DNA from: Actinomycetota bacterium
GTDB taxonomy: Bacteria > Actinomycetota > Acidimicrobiia > Acidimicrobiales > SZUA-35
Length of the DNA stretch: 16,303 nucleotides
Assembly (NCBI GenBank): GCA_027730885.1
Contig: JAQCHM010000026.1
Span: 1 to 16,303 of the forward strand
Direction of reading: 5' to 3'
The notes beneath the pieces were generated by a model. That model saw only the letters and a list, made by a program, of their open reading frames with translations. It had not been told where the DNA came from and ran no database searches. Below, piece after piece: positions 1-6,875 of this stretch; positions within the stretch are counted from its first letter, which is position 1, and each line of letters opens with the position of its first letter. The translations under genes and the position numbers were made by a program.

Positions 1-756
1 GAGCCAGTCCCATCCGACCTGGCCGAACGCGGCCGCATCGGCGACCTGTTCGACGCCCTCGAAGCCGGCGCAACCGCGGAGGTGGCTGGACAGGGCGGCA
101 GGGTCGAGCGTGCGACTGATGATGCCCGACAGGAGGTGCCCGTCGAGGAATGCCCAGGTGAGGCCGTCAGGAAAGCTGATCCCTGTCGGAGCGAAGCGAT
201 GGCCGCCGGTGTGACTGGCCCGCCAGAGTCGAACGTTGTCCGGCAGTCGATCGGCCAGCTCGAGGAAGAGCAGCGAGCCTGCCTGTCCACAGCAACGATC
301 TCGGCTTCCGTGGGTGCAAATGAGTACGTCCAACGTCGATTCGGTCGGGTGGCGGGGATCGACCTCGATCGGGGTGAAGCCTGCCAGGTCGCCGGAGTAG
401 GCGTCGGCCAGGCCTTTCGCCAGTCGATCGGTACCGAAGGTAGCTTCGAACCCGGCGAATCGGGTGAAAGGCTGGCCCGGCATCTTCCGGTAGACCAGGA
501 TCTTTCGGACGGCTTCCTCGTCCCCGTTGGGTGTCTCTGAGCCACCTCGGATACCGAGGATCCGGGTCACGTCGTGCGTGGGGCCGGTGGCGATGACCTC
601 GGCCACCATCGGGTGGTCTTCGATGCTTGCCGGCCACGGGGTTGGAAGTTCGACGAGGATGAACCGATCGGCAGAGGTGGCCGAACCGCCGGGAAGCTCT
701 CCCAAGCTCCGGCTCTGGACCGAACAGCGCAGGTCGGTCACCACCGGGCTGCTCAC
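1..756 (-). CDS. Sucrase/ferredoxin-like family protein (C-terminus beyond window)
   Basis: This is an open frame of 252 codons from a GTG at 756 to the window edge, so the C-terminus is missing. It resembles the Suc_Fer-like family, thioredoxin-fold proteins whose conserved cysteines and histidines are thought to bind an iron-sulphur cluster. Visible hallmarks are a Cys near the start (residue 11), CTHGSRDRCCGQAG at 147-160, and VRLWRASHTGGHRFAPT at about 175-191 followed by a P-x-G-x-x-W-A-type stretch. The GTG start overlaps the pheA stop by 4 bases (GTGA), so the two genes are probably co-transcribed and translationally coupled. The substrate and partner are not known for this family in general, and the link to phenylalanine synthesis may be only positional. 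The family call is firm; the function is not. Confidence 0.85.
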   Translation of the reverse strand, partial: MSSPVVTDLRCSVQSRSLGELPGGSATSADRFILVELPTPWPASIEDHPMVAEVIATGPTHDVTRILGIRGGSETPNGDEEAVRKILVYRKMPGQPFTRFAGFEATFGTDRLAKGLADAYSGDLAGFTPIEVDPRHPTESTLDVLICTHGSRDRCCGQAGSLLFLELADRLPDNVRLWRASHTGGHRFAPTGISFPDGLTWAFLDGHLLSGIISRTLDPAALSSHLRGCAGFEGVEQVADAAAFGQVGWDWL

Positions 757-1727
757 CGCAGCTTCTCGACGGGCACGATCTGCGACCGCAGCGACTCCAT
801 CCACAGGCGGGCTTCCTCCCATGCTTCGCTCGCCTCTTCTCGCACTTGGTGCGAGCCGTCTCCGGCGGCCGGGTAGCTACCGAGGAACTTGACGTCGGCG
901 TGCTTGGCGTGCACGTTTCGCAAGCAGTTGGCCACGACGTCGTCGGCGATGTGCCCGTACAGGTCGATGATGAAGCAGTAATTGCCGAGTCGGGTTCGGG
1001 CGGGGCGGGAGGTGAGCTTGGACAGGTTGATGTTGCGAGCCGAGAACTCGTGGAGAATGGCGACCAGCGAGCCCGGCCGGTCCTCGCGTGCGGTCACCAT
1101 CACCGTGGTCTTGTCGTGGCCGGTCTGTCGGGGAACGCCTGCCGGAGCCACGACGAGAAAGCGAGTTTGGTTGTCGGGGATGTCGGCGACGTCGGCGGCG
1201 ACGATCTCGAGTCCGTAGGTCTCGCCTGCGATGGCCGGTCCGAGGGCGGCAACGCCTGGCCGTTCGGCGGCGTCGCTGGCGGCCTCGGCGGTCGAGTTGG
1301 CCGGTCGCACATCGACGTCGGGGAGCTTGGCGGTGAGGAAGCTGCGACACTGGGCATTGGCCACGGGGTGCGAGCTGACCGTGACGATGTCCTCCAAACG
1401 GGTGCCCGGTCGTGCCATCAGGTGCATCTCGATGTCGAGGACGACCTCCCGTTGGATGAGCAGGTTGGTGTCGAACGCCAACGTGTCGAGGGTGACGTTG
1501 ACCGTACCTTCGATGGCGTTCTCGATGGCCACGAACCCGAGATCCATCTGACCGTCGCGCGTGGCGCTGAGCACATCGACGAACGTCCGCATCGGGATGA
1601 GCGTCTGGTTGGCGAGGTCGGGCTGAGTGCGCAACGCCTGCTCGGTGAACGTTCCTGCCGGCCCCAGATAGCCGATGCGAAGGGGTTCAGTTGCGGCGTG
1701 TTCGGCGACGGGTTTCGATGTACTCAC
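753..1727 (-). CDS. pheA: Prephenate dehydratase
   Basis: The product (324 aa) converts prephenate to phenylpyruvate, the committed step of phenylalanine synthesis, in the cytoplasm. The N-terminal catalytic domain (about 17-195) opens with GYLGPAGTFTEQAL, contains AIENAIEGTVNVTLD (68-82), where most relatives have ENSxxG, and ends with the catalytic TRF motif in NQTRFLVV (T188, R189, F190). An ACT domain (about 207-285) with PGSLVAILHEFSARNINL and TSRP (239-242, usually ESRP) is the likely phenylalanine feedback site. The length is normal for a stand-alone bacterial enzyme with no chorismate mutase domain. The start is GTG at 1727. There is no Shine-Dalgarno sequence, but TAGGCT lies 7 bases upstream, suggesting a leaderless mRNA. 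The gene overlaps the downstream sucrase/ferredoxin-like gene by 4 bases. Confidence 0.95.
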   Translation of the reverse strand: MSTSKPVAEHAATEPLRIGYLGPAGTFTEQALRTQPDLANQTLIPMRTFVDVLSATRDGQMDLGFVAIENAIEGTVNVTLDTLAFDTNLLIQREVVLDIEMHLMARPGTRLEDIVTVSSHPVANAQCRSFLTAKLPDVDVRPANSTAEAASDAAERPGVAALGPAIAGETYGLEIVAADVADIPDNQTRFLVVAPAGVPRQTGHDKTTVMVTAREDRPGSLVAILHEFSARNINLSKLTSRPARTRLGNYCFIIDLYGHIADDVVANCLRNVHAKHADVKFLGSYPAAGDGSHQVREEASEAWEEARLWMESLRSQIVPVEKLR

Positions 1728-1750
1728 CGCCCCAAGCCTAGAGTTGGGGC
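1728..1750. promoter_or_regulatory. Palindromic divergent promoter region between pheA and the MBL hydrolase
   Basis: Only 23 bp separate the pheA GTG (1727) from the ATG of the divergent hydrolase (1751). The arms GCCCCAA (1729-1735) and TTGGGGC (1744-1750) form a perfect 7-bp inverted repeat around an 8-bp centre. The centre carries two overlapping -10-like boxes on opposite strands: TAGAGT at 1739-1744 on plus and TAGGCT at 1740-1735 on minus. They lie 6 and 7 bases from their respective start codons. I see no clear -35 boxes, and they would fall inside the opposite coding regions. The sequence is observed; promoter function is inferred. Confidence 0.5.
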
Positions 1751-2464
1751 ATGGATGACCGGTTCTATTTCCGCCAGCTGCTCTCCGGGCGAGATTTCGG
1801 GGTCAACGATCAGATTGCCCGCCAGATGGTCAATTTCTGCTACCTGATCGGGGACCGGTCGACCGGCGAGACGGTAGTGGTCGACCCGGCGTACGACTCC
1901 AACGCCATTCTCGATATCGTCGAAGCCGACGGGATGACGCTCACCGGCGTGCTCGCCACCCACTATCACGCCGATCACGTGGGTGGGAACATGATGGGAT
2001 ATCAGCTCAACGGCGTCGCCGATCTGTTGGAGCGGGTCAGCGTGCCGGTGCATGTGCAGGCGCCGGAGGCAGAGTTCGTGACCAAGGTGACCGGCGTCGG
2101 CAAGGACCATCTCGTCTCGCACTCCTCGGGCGACCTCGTCTCGGTCGGGGCATTCGACATCGAGCTCATCCATACTCCTGGCCACACACCGGGGAGCCAG
2201 TGCTTTCTCGTGCATGACCACTTGGTCTCGGGCGACACGCTCTTCCTCGACGGCTGTGGCCGTACCGACCTTCCCGGCGGGAACCCCGAAGAGCTGTACC
2301 GGTCGCTGACCGAGCGGTTGGCCAAGGTGCCCGACGAGGCGGTGCTCTACCCCGGGCACCTCTACTCCCCCGAGCCCCACAAGCAGATGGGAGCCACTCG
2401 GCAGGAGAACATCGTCTACCGCCCGAGGTCCCTCGAACAGTTCCTCATGATGTTCGGCATGTAG
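1751..2464 (+). CDS. MBL-fold hydrolase, ETHE1/glyoxalase II-like
   Basis: This 237-aa protein has a complete metallo-beta-lactamase-fold metal site: HYHADH (71-76), H145 in HTPGHTPGS, D162 in SGDTLF and H203 in YPGH. The stretch DGCGRTDL (167-174) resembles the GCGRTDF motif of persulfide dioxygenases (ETHE1 type), and the length fits this group better than longer glyoxalase II enzymes. A persulfide dioxygenase or thioester hydrolase role is therefore likely, but the substrate cannot be read from the sequence. The start is ATG at 1751, with TAGAGT 6 bases upstream and no ribosome binding site, consistent with a leaderless transcript. It is divergent from pheA and lies 52 bp before a coiled-coil gene on the same strand. 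Confidence 0.85.
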   Translation: MDDRFYFRQLLSGRDFGVNDQIARQMVNFCYLIGDRSTGETVVVDPAYDSNAILDIVEADGMTLTGVLATHYHADHVGGNMMGYQLNGVADLLERVSVPVHVQAPEAEFVTKVTGVGKDHLVSHSSGDLVSVGAFDIELIHTPGHTPGSQCFLVHDHLVSGDTLFLDGCGRTDLPGGNPEELYRSLTERLAKVPDEAVLYPGHLYSPEPHKQMGATRQENIVYRPRSLEQFLMMFGM

Positions 2465-2516
2465 TTCATTCGTCGGGTGGTCGGGCCGATGGAACACCGT
2501 CGAAACCCGAGGAGGA

Positions 2517-3041
2517 ATGGTGACGGAAGTCGCTGCCGGTGAAGAAACCCTGCAAAGCCTCCGCGCTCAGCTCGCGGAGTACGAGCAGATCTTTCGGACC
2601 GCTGCCCCGCGTTTGGCCGCGTTCAAGCGGCTGGAAGAGGTGGCGCGCGATCAGAAGAGCACGCCGGCCGCGATTGCGGCGCAGGCTGCGATCGTCCTGC
2701 TCAGGGACGAGTCGCGATCCAAAGAGGTGGAACTCAGGCACCTCGAAGCTGAATGCCGAAACCTGAAGAGCGATATCGCAGTGCTGTTGGAGAACAAGAA
2801 CCAAATCGCCCAGGAGGTCGACGGCCTTCGGATCAAGTACGGGAATGTCCAGGCCGAAGTGGTCGAGCTCTTGAACGAGCTGGAGGTGCTCCGCGACGAC
2901 GCGGTCCACATGATGGCCGAACGCCGTCGGCTCGAGCAGGAAGTCCACGCCCTCCGTCGTCGGGCCGACGACGTGACGATCTCCGACGATGCCCCCCGAT
3001 CAGGTCGAAGCGTCACCTCCGTCGTCAGAACTCACCACTGA
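2517..3041 (+). CDS. Coiled-coil protein of unknown function (possible frameshifted C-terminus)
   Basis: The frame encodes 174 aa, mostly charged helical sequence with heptad-like spacing from about residue 10 to 150, including EVELRHLEAECRNLK and LLNELEVLRDDAVHMM. There is no signal peptide or membrane segment. A GAGGAGG sequence sits one base before the ATG at 2517 and four bases before a GTG at 2520; the GTG has the better spacing, so the protein may start one residue later. The last about 15 residues (after DDAP) are low-complexity and end in RTHH. A C6 run at 2992-2997 lies just there, and deleting one C would join this frame to the acidic frame starting at 2989. The coiled-coil part is probably genuine and its C-terminus doubtful. 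I do not recognise a named family; DivIVA-like or structural roles are only guesses. Confidence 0.7.
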   Translation: MVTEVAAGEETLQSLRAQLAEYEQIFRTAAPRLAAFKRLEEVARDQKSTPAAIAAQAAIVLLRDESRSKEVELRHLEAECRNLKSDIAVLLENKNQIAQEVDGLRIKYGNVQAEVVELLNELEVLRDDAVHMMAERRRLEQEVHALRRRADDVTISDDAPRSGRSVTSVVRTHH

Positions 3042-3132
3042 ATTCGACTTCGAGGACGACGACGAGAACCGTCGTTTCGATCGGTTCTTCCACGCCGACG
3101 TCGAGCACGACAAGGCGCGCGACTGGATTCTC
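2989..3132 (+). pseudogene. Acidic C-terminal segment or separate small ORF, cut by the IS element
   Basis: From ATG at 2989 this frame gives 48 genuine-looking codons before the insertion sequence begins at 3133. The peptide is strongly acidic (FDFEDDDENRRFDRFF) and ends in HDKARDWIL at the junction. The frame stays open for another 245 codons, but those lie antisense to the transposase. The segment is either a separate gene overlapping the coiled-coil gene by 53 bases or, more likely, the true C-terminus of that gene displaced by a one-base slip in the C6 run at 2992-2997. Across a clean IS excision the frame would continue into TPGVEGCEPW and a stop at 4454, so only a short tail may be lost. 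Confidence 0.5.
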
Positions 3133-3164
3133 GAGTTAGGGCCCGCCGCGGGATTGTTTGAGCG
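3133..3164 (+). repeat. Left terminal inverted repeat of the IS
   Basis: This 32-base repeat begins GAGTTAGGG and contains GGATTGTT. It matches the reverse complement of 4421-4390 with mismatches at positions 10, 13, 16, 18, 27 and 29. Confidence 0.8.
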
Positions 3165-3165
3165 T

Positions 3166-4380
3166 TCAGGTTGGGGTGAGATCGTAGTTCCATTCGCCGT
3201 GCCAGTGGTGTGGTCGGGGTGGGAGCGCGTTGAAGTCGGTGTTGCTGATCTTCTCGCCTTTGGGGTACCAGGTCGGGTCGTAGGCGGCTTGGACGGTGAG
3301 TCCGGTCTGGGTGGTCGTGGCGGAGATGAGTTCGATGATGGTGCGGATGTCGGCGAGTGGTTTGCCTCGCCAGTTCATCGAGATGAACGAGAACAGTTTG
3401 TGTTCGATCTTGTTCCACTTCGACGTGCCGGGCGGGTAGTGGCAGACGGTGATGGTGAGGCCAGTCTCCGCCGCGAGGGCGGCGAGGTGGGCCTTCCAGG
3501 CCCGGACCCGGTAGCCGTTGGAGCCGCCGGCATCGGCGGTGATCATCAGCCGGGTGGCGTCGGGGAACCGGTCCCGGCCCAGCGTGTTCCACCACCGCCG
3601 GATCGACTCGACCGCGAACTCGGCGGTGTCTGCGACATCACCAACCGACACCCAGCCAGCGTTGTTGGCGATGTCGTAGACCCCGTACGGGATGGCTTTC
3701 GCGAACTCGCCCAGGGCCCGGTCGGCGAAGTCGTGAACGTTGACCCGTTCCGGTTCCCCAGCGGGCTGCCATTCCCGGCCGCCGTTCGCGTATTCGCCGA
3801 TCAGCTCCTTCTTCTTGGTGTCCACACTGATCACCGGCTCACCCGCCCCCAGACGCTCGGCCGCTAAAGCGTTGATCCAGTTGAACTGGCCGTCACGATC
3901 AGGGTGGGCGCTGCCCTCGTTCTGTTTGGCCGGCGCCTGCAACGAGTAACCCATGTCGTGCAGCGTCCGCCGGACCAGCTCAGCCGACGCCTGGAACCCC
4001 TGCGCCGACAGCTCGCGGGCGAGTTCGTAGGTCGACTTCAACGTCCACCGCAACGGCGACATCGGGTTGCCCCGCGTGTCTGGATGCACCAACTCATCCA
4101 ACGCAGCCAACAACCCGGGCTGCTTGTCGATCGCCTTCTTGTCCCCAGCCCCCGGCGCCCGAAGCCGGTCCGACGGCTCCACCCCGGCCTCGACCTCCGC
4201 CTGGCCCTTGATCACCGTGTTACGCGACAACCCCGACGCCGCCGCCACCCGAGACTTGCCGCCGTGACCCAACGACCGCGCCACCGCCCCAGCCACCAAC
4301 CGACGCTGCACCTCGTTCAGATGCGGCATCACCGACCCGAACAGGGCCCCCAACTCCACATCAGACGCTTCCACCCCCAC
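3166..4380 (-). CDS. ISAzo13-type DDE transposase
   Basis: The 404-aa product carries out cut-and-paste or copy transposition of its own element. The N-terminal part (about 20-65) has a helix-turn-helix appearance (GKSRVAAASGLSRNTVIKGQ). The catalytic core follows with D187 in SVDTKKKELIGEYANGGREW, D283 in ITADAGGSNGYR and E326 in SKWNKIEHKLFSFIS, a set characteristic of the Rhodopirellula/ISAzo13-type transposases. The frame has no interruption and all three acidic residues are present, so the enzyme may be active. The start is GTG at 4380, 10 bases inside the right repeat, with no clear ribosome binding site; a slightly later start is possible. The gene lies entirely within the inverted repeats. 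Confidence 0.92.
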   Translation of the reverse strand: MGVEASDVELGALFGSVMPHLNEVQRRLVAGAVARSLGHGGKSRVAAASGLSRNTVIKGQAEVEAGVEPSDRLRAPGAGDKKAIDKQPGLLAALDELVHPDTRGNPMSPLRWTLKSTYELARELSAQGFQASAELVRRTLHDMGYSLQAPAKQNEGSAHPDRDGQFNWINALAAERLGAGEPVISVDTKKKELIGEYANGGREWQPAGEPERVNVHDFADRALGEFAKAIPYGVYDIANNAGWVSVGDVADTAEFAVESIRRWWNTLGRDRFPDATRLMITADAGGSNGYRVRAWKAHLAALAAETGLTITVCHYPPGTSKWNKIEHKLFSFISMNWRGKPLADIRTIIELISATTTQTGLTVQAAYDPTWYPKGEKISNTDFNALPPRPHHWHGEWNYDLTPT

Positions 4381-4389
4381 AGACTACAC

Positions 4390-4421
4390 CGCGCGAACAA
4401 TCCTGTGGTGGACCCTAACTC
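4390..4421 (-). repeat. Right terminal inverted repeat of the IS
   Basis: Read on the minus strand from 4421, this 32-base repeat begins GAGTTAGGG and pairs with the left repeat at 26 of 32 positions. Confidence 0.8.
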
Positions 4422-4473
4422 ACGCCCGGCGTGGAAGGGTGCGAACCGTGGTGATGAACGAGAGGATGACGGT

Positions 4474-5665
4474 TCAGAGGGTGATATCGCGCTGCCAGTA
4501 CTCGTCACCCGGCGCTGCGATTTCGGCTCGGGTCTGTTCGTCCCACAGGGCATTGCCGCTGTACGCGCCGCGGTAGGTGTAGGGCGTCTCGTCGGGGTAG
4601 AACTGGCGCCGGGCGTCGATCGCGAGGGGGATCATGCGGGTCCGCTGCAGCACGTAGTCCTCGCTGTAGGTGATCTCCTTGATGTTGCCGCCACCGGGCG
4701 ACTTGAAAGCGTGGACGTTGTTGGTCGACACCCCGACCGCCGAGCTTCGTTTGTGATAGCCGAGGACCATGGTCACCCGCCGCTCAGGTGAGTGATTTCG
4801 GTACGAGCCGCGCAGGGAGCTGCGGTCGACCATGGCGCAGTCGCCCGGGCCCATCAGCACCGGGACAGCCTCGGGCACGACCTCGGTGGCTTTCGGGAAC
4901 GAGCCCCCGTCTGCCAGCAGCCAACGGCGTTGGCTGCCGGGCAGGACCCACAGGCAGTTCTGGGGCGTGCAGTGGCTCCACGAGACGTTCGGGTTGAACC
5001 CGTGGGTCTCGCCGGTTCCGTCCAGCTGCGCGAGGCTCTCGCCGTCTGCGCTCCAGTGCGTGCGTCCGTCCTGATGCCACGGCGTCGGCGGCCCCTCGCC
5101 CGCACCCTTGTGGAAGACGCTCTCGTGGAACGGGACGAAGTCGGGTCCGTTCACCCCTTCGACCATTCGACCATTCGACCATTCGACCATTCGACCATTC
5201 GACCATTCGAAGGATGTCGGGGTGGGCGTACACCCGCAACGCCGAGTCCATCATCATCAACGGATGCGAGACCAGCCCCACGACAGGCTGCTCCCCTTCC
5301 GGATGTGCCGACGAACCGAACAGCTTCGCCGTGGACATCGAGTAGTAGCCGGCGAAAACCACCGGGCGGCCGTGGCGGTCGAGGACGCCATCCTCCTCGA
5401 CCGGTGCGTTGTCGAGGACCTGGTCGAACTCCGCTTCCAACAGGGCAACTTCGTCGGGGGCCAGGACACCGGTGGACACGTAGAACCCGTTCCGGCGGTA
5501 CGAGTCGACGATGTCGGCCGCGAGACGACCCTCGACATCCCATCGCATCGGGCCCCGGTTGTCCATCGCCAACGCACGCCGGCGACCATCCTCGCAGAAC
5601 TCGTTCCACTCCTCGGGCGAGAAGTCGGCCTGCCTGCGCACGGGGCTCTTCAGCTGTGTGTCCAT
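4474..5665 (-). pseudogene. Phytanoyl-CoA dioxygenase-like gene, frame disrupted by an 8-bp tandem repeat
   Basis: Two frames together give a PhyH-type Fe(II)/2-oxoglutarate oxygenase. The first (from ATG 5665) includes VDSYRRNGFYVSTGVLAPDE and a middle region ending HPDILRMV. The second resumes at EGVNGPDFVPFHESVFHKG and runs to the stop at 4474. The first iron-binding pair is intact in TPWHQDGRTHW, and QNCLWVLPGSQ follows. Six copies of the unit GAATGGTC separate the halves. With one, four or seven copies the frame is restored (383 aa for one copy), so six copies leave it off. The upstream frame instead continues out of phase to 4784. In addition, where the family has the distal histidine (LxHGSxxNxS), this gene has SLRGSYRNHS, an arginine. 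The gene is either a phase-variable OFF form or a decaying pseudogene. The downstream half could be translated from ATGs inside the repeat. Confidence 0.85.
5161..5208. repeat. 8-bp tandem repeat, six perfect copies
   Basis: The unit is GACCATTC on plus (GAATGGTC on minus), repeated six times without a mismatch. Because 8 is not a multiple of 3, three units encode one 8-residue cycle (MVEWSNGR on minus) in every frame with no stop codon, so each unit gained or lost changes the downstream frame of the dioxygenase-like gene. Confidence 0.97.
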
Positions 5666-5794
5666 TGGTTGACGTCCTCGATCCTGTGTCGTCCCCCTAT
5701 TCTGCCCCGTCTGCTACCGCCTGGCCGCAATCGGTCCGGTTGCTCGATCCCGGCCAACTTGCGTCCGATCCGGCTGCGCTGCATGGTTCGGGAC

Positions 5795-6784
5795 ATGGCC
5801 GCCGAAACCTCCCACGCCCAGAACCCGGACACTCTCGACACCCGTCGGCTCGACGAGCACCACGAACGAATTCTCGGCAAGCTCCCGATCGAGCTCCTCG
5901 ACTTCAGCGACCTCGAACGATCTCGAGCGATGTTCGACGCACTCCCGCGCCTCGAACCCGATCCGACGGTCGCCATCGAGGAGTTCCTCGTTCCCGGCCA
6001 CGACGGCGATCCAGCCGTCGCGATTCGCGTCTACCGACCACAGAACGTCGGACCGAACCCTGGGGCGCTCTACTGGATACATGGCGGAGGTATGGTGCTC
6101 GGCTCGGCCGAGCGGGACGACGCGACCTGCGCCCAGCGGGCCATCAACCATCAAGCCATCGTGGCATCGGTCGACTACCGTCTCGCCCCCGAACACCCAT
6201 ATCCCGCCCCGATCCACGACTGCTTCGCCGGCCTGGTCTGGTTCGCCTCCAAGGCCGAAGAATTCGGGTTCGACCCGGCTCGCCTGGCCATCGGTGGCGC
6301 GTCGGCCGGCGGCGGCCTGGCCGCAGGTACCGCGTTGTTCGCACGGGATCACGGTGGCCCGGCACTGTGCTTCCAACTTCTCGTGTATCCGATGCTTGAC
6401 CATCGCAACGTCACGCTGAGCAGTCACGCCATTCTCGATCGAAGGGTGTGGCACCGCGACGCGAACTTGTTCGGATGGAACGCCTATGTCGGAGCCGCCG
6501 CTGGCTCGACCGAGCCGGGAGCGGTGCCGATCTACGCGTCGCCGTCAATGGCCGACGATCTCTCGGGTCTGCCACCGACCTACATCAACATCGGCGACCT
6601 CGACATGTTCCTCGACGAGGACGTGGCCTACGCCCTCGCTCTCGGTCGGGCCGGTGTTCCGTGCGAGCTGCACGTCTACCCGGGGGCGTTCCACGGCGCG
6701 GCGAACTTCGTGGCCCGTTCACCCTTGAGTCAGCGGTGGAGCGCGGACGAGACGGCCGCCCTCGAGCGCGCCCTCAATCCGTGA
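5795..6784 (+). CDS. Alpha/beta hydrolase, hormone-sensitive-lipase-type esterase
   Basis: The 329-aa protein has the hallmark HGGG oxyanion motif (96-99), the nucleophile S170 in GASAGGG, a GDLD acid motif (D270) and H300 in YPGAFHG. The segment VASVDYRLAPEHPYPAPIHD is typical of family IV esterases, and the length is normal. It probably hydrolyses short-chain carboxylic esters in the cytoplasm; no signal peptide is seen. ATG at 5795 gives MAAETSHAQ; an in-frame ATG at 5783 would add four residues, and neither has a convincing ribosome binding site. The open frame extends back to 5108 only because it lies antisense to the dioxygenase-like gene. It is divergent from that gene across about 130 bp and is followed by the SDR after 91 bp on the same strand. 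Confidence 0.88.
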   Translation: MAAETSHAQNPDTLDTRRLDEHHERILGKLPIELLDFSDLERSRAMFDALPRLEPDPTVAIEEFLVPGHDGDPAVAIRVYRPQNVGPNPGALYWIHGGGMVLGSAERDDATCAQRAINHQAIVASVDYRLAPEHPYPAPIHDCFAGLVWFASKAEEFGFDPARLAIGGASAGGGLAAGTALFARDHGGPALCFQLLVYPMLDHRNVTLSSHAILDRRVWHRDANLFGWNAYVGAAAGSTEPGAVPIYASPSMADDLSGLPPTYINIGDLDMFLDEDVAYALALGRAGVPCELHVYPGAFHGAANFVARSPLSQRWSADETAALERALNP

Positions 6785-6840
6785 TCCCCCACGGTGCGTC
6801 CCCCGCCGAACTCTCCCCCATCACGCGTAATTTGACCCGT

Positions 6841-6846
6841 TAGGGT
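6841..6846 (+). promoter_or_regulatory. -10-like box upstream of the SDR gene
   Basis: TAGGGT matches the TANNNT pattern and the box before the crotonase gene exactly. Here it precedes a 29-base leader containing AAAGGA (6864-6869), six bases before the ATG at 6876. No -35 box is evident. Confidence 0.35.
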
Positions 6847-6875
6847 TTCTGCCAAGGCACTCGAAAGGAACCACC

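Larger units (their letters stand above)
3133..4421 (-). mobile_element. Complete ISAzo13-family-type insertion sequence
   Basis: The 1289-bp element carries one transposase gene and is bounded by imperfect inverted repeats that match at 26 of 32 positions: 3133-3164 (beginning GAGTTAGGG) and the complement of 4421-4390. Both ends share GGATTGTT at the same offset. The left repeat ends one base before the transposase stop. No target duplication is visible: the left flank ends ...TTCTC and the right flank starts ACGCC. The family assignment rests on the transposase. The boundaries rest on the repeat alignment, which stops at the G of GAGTTAGGG because the next outer base differs. Confidence 0.85.

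Noticed and set aside
167..637. 156-codon minus-strand frame
   Set aside because: It is Arg/Pro-rich and lies in a different frame from the sucrase/ferredoxin-like gene on the same strand, whose motifs are unambiguous.
846..1847. 333-codon plus-strand open frame opposite pheA
   Set aside because: It is the antisense of pheA, which has clear family motifs; the Gly/Asp/Val-rich translation is typical of a GC-rich shadow.
5161..5208. CRISPR array
   Set aside because: The repeats are 8 bp and directly contiguous with no spacers.
5108..5794. Upstream extension of the esterase frame to give 558 aa
   Set aside because: It is antisense to the dioxygenase-like gene and contains the repeat-derived HSTIRPFD peptide; esterase homology starts only after about 5795.
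4792..6399. 535-codon plus-strand frame
   Set aside because: It is Arg/Pro-rich with no family resemblance, antisense to the dioxygenase and out of frame with the esterase.
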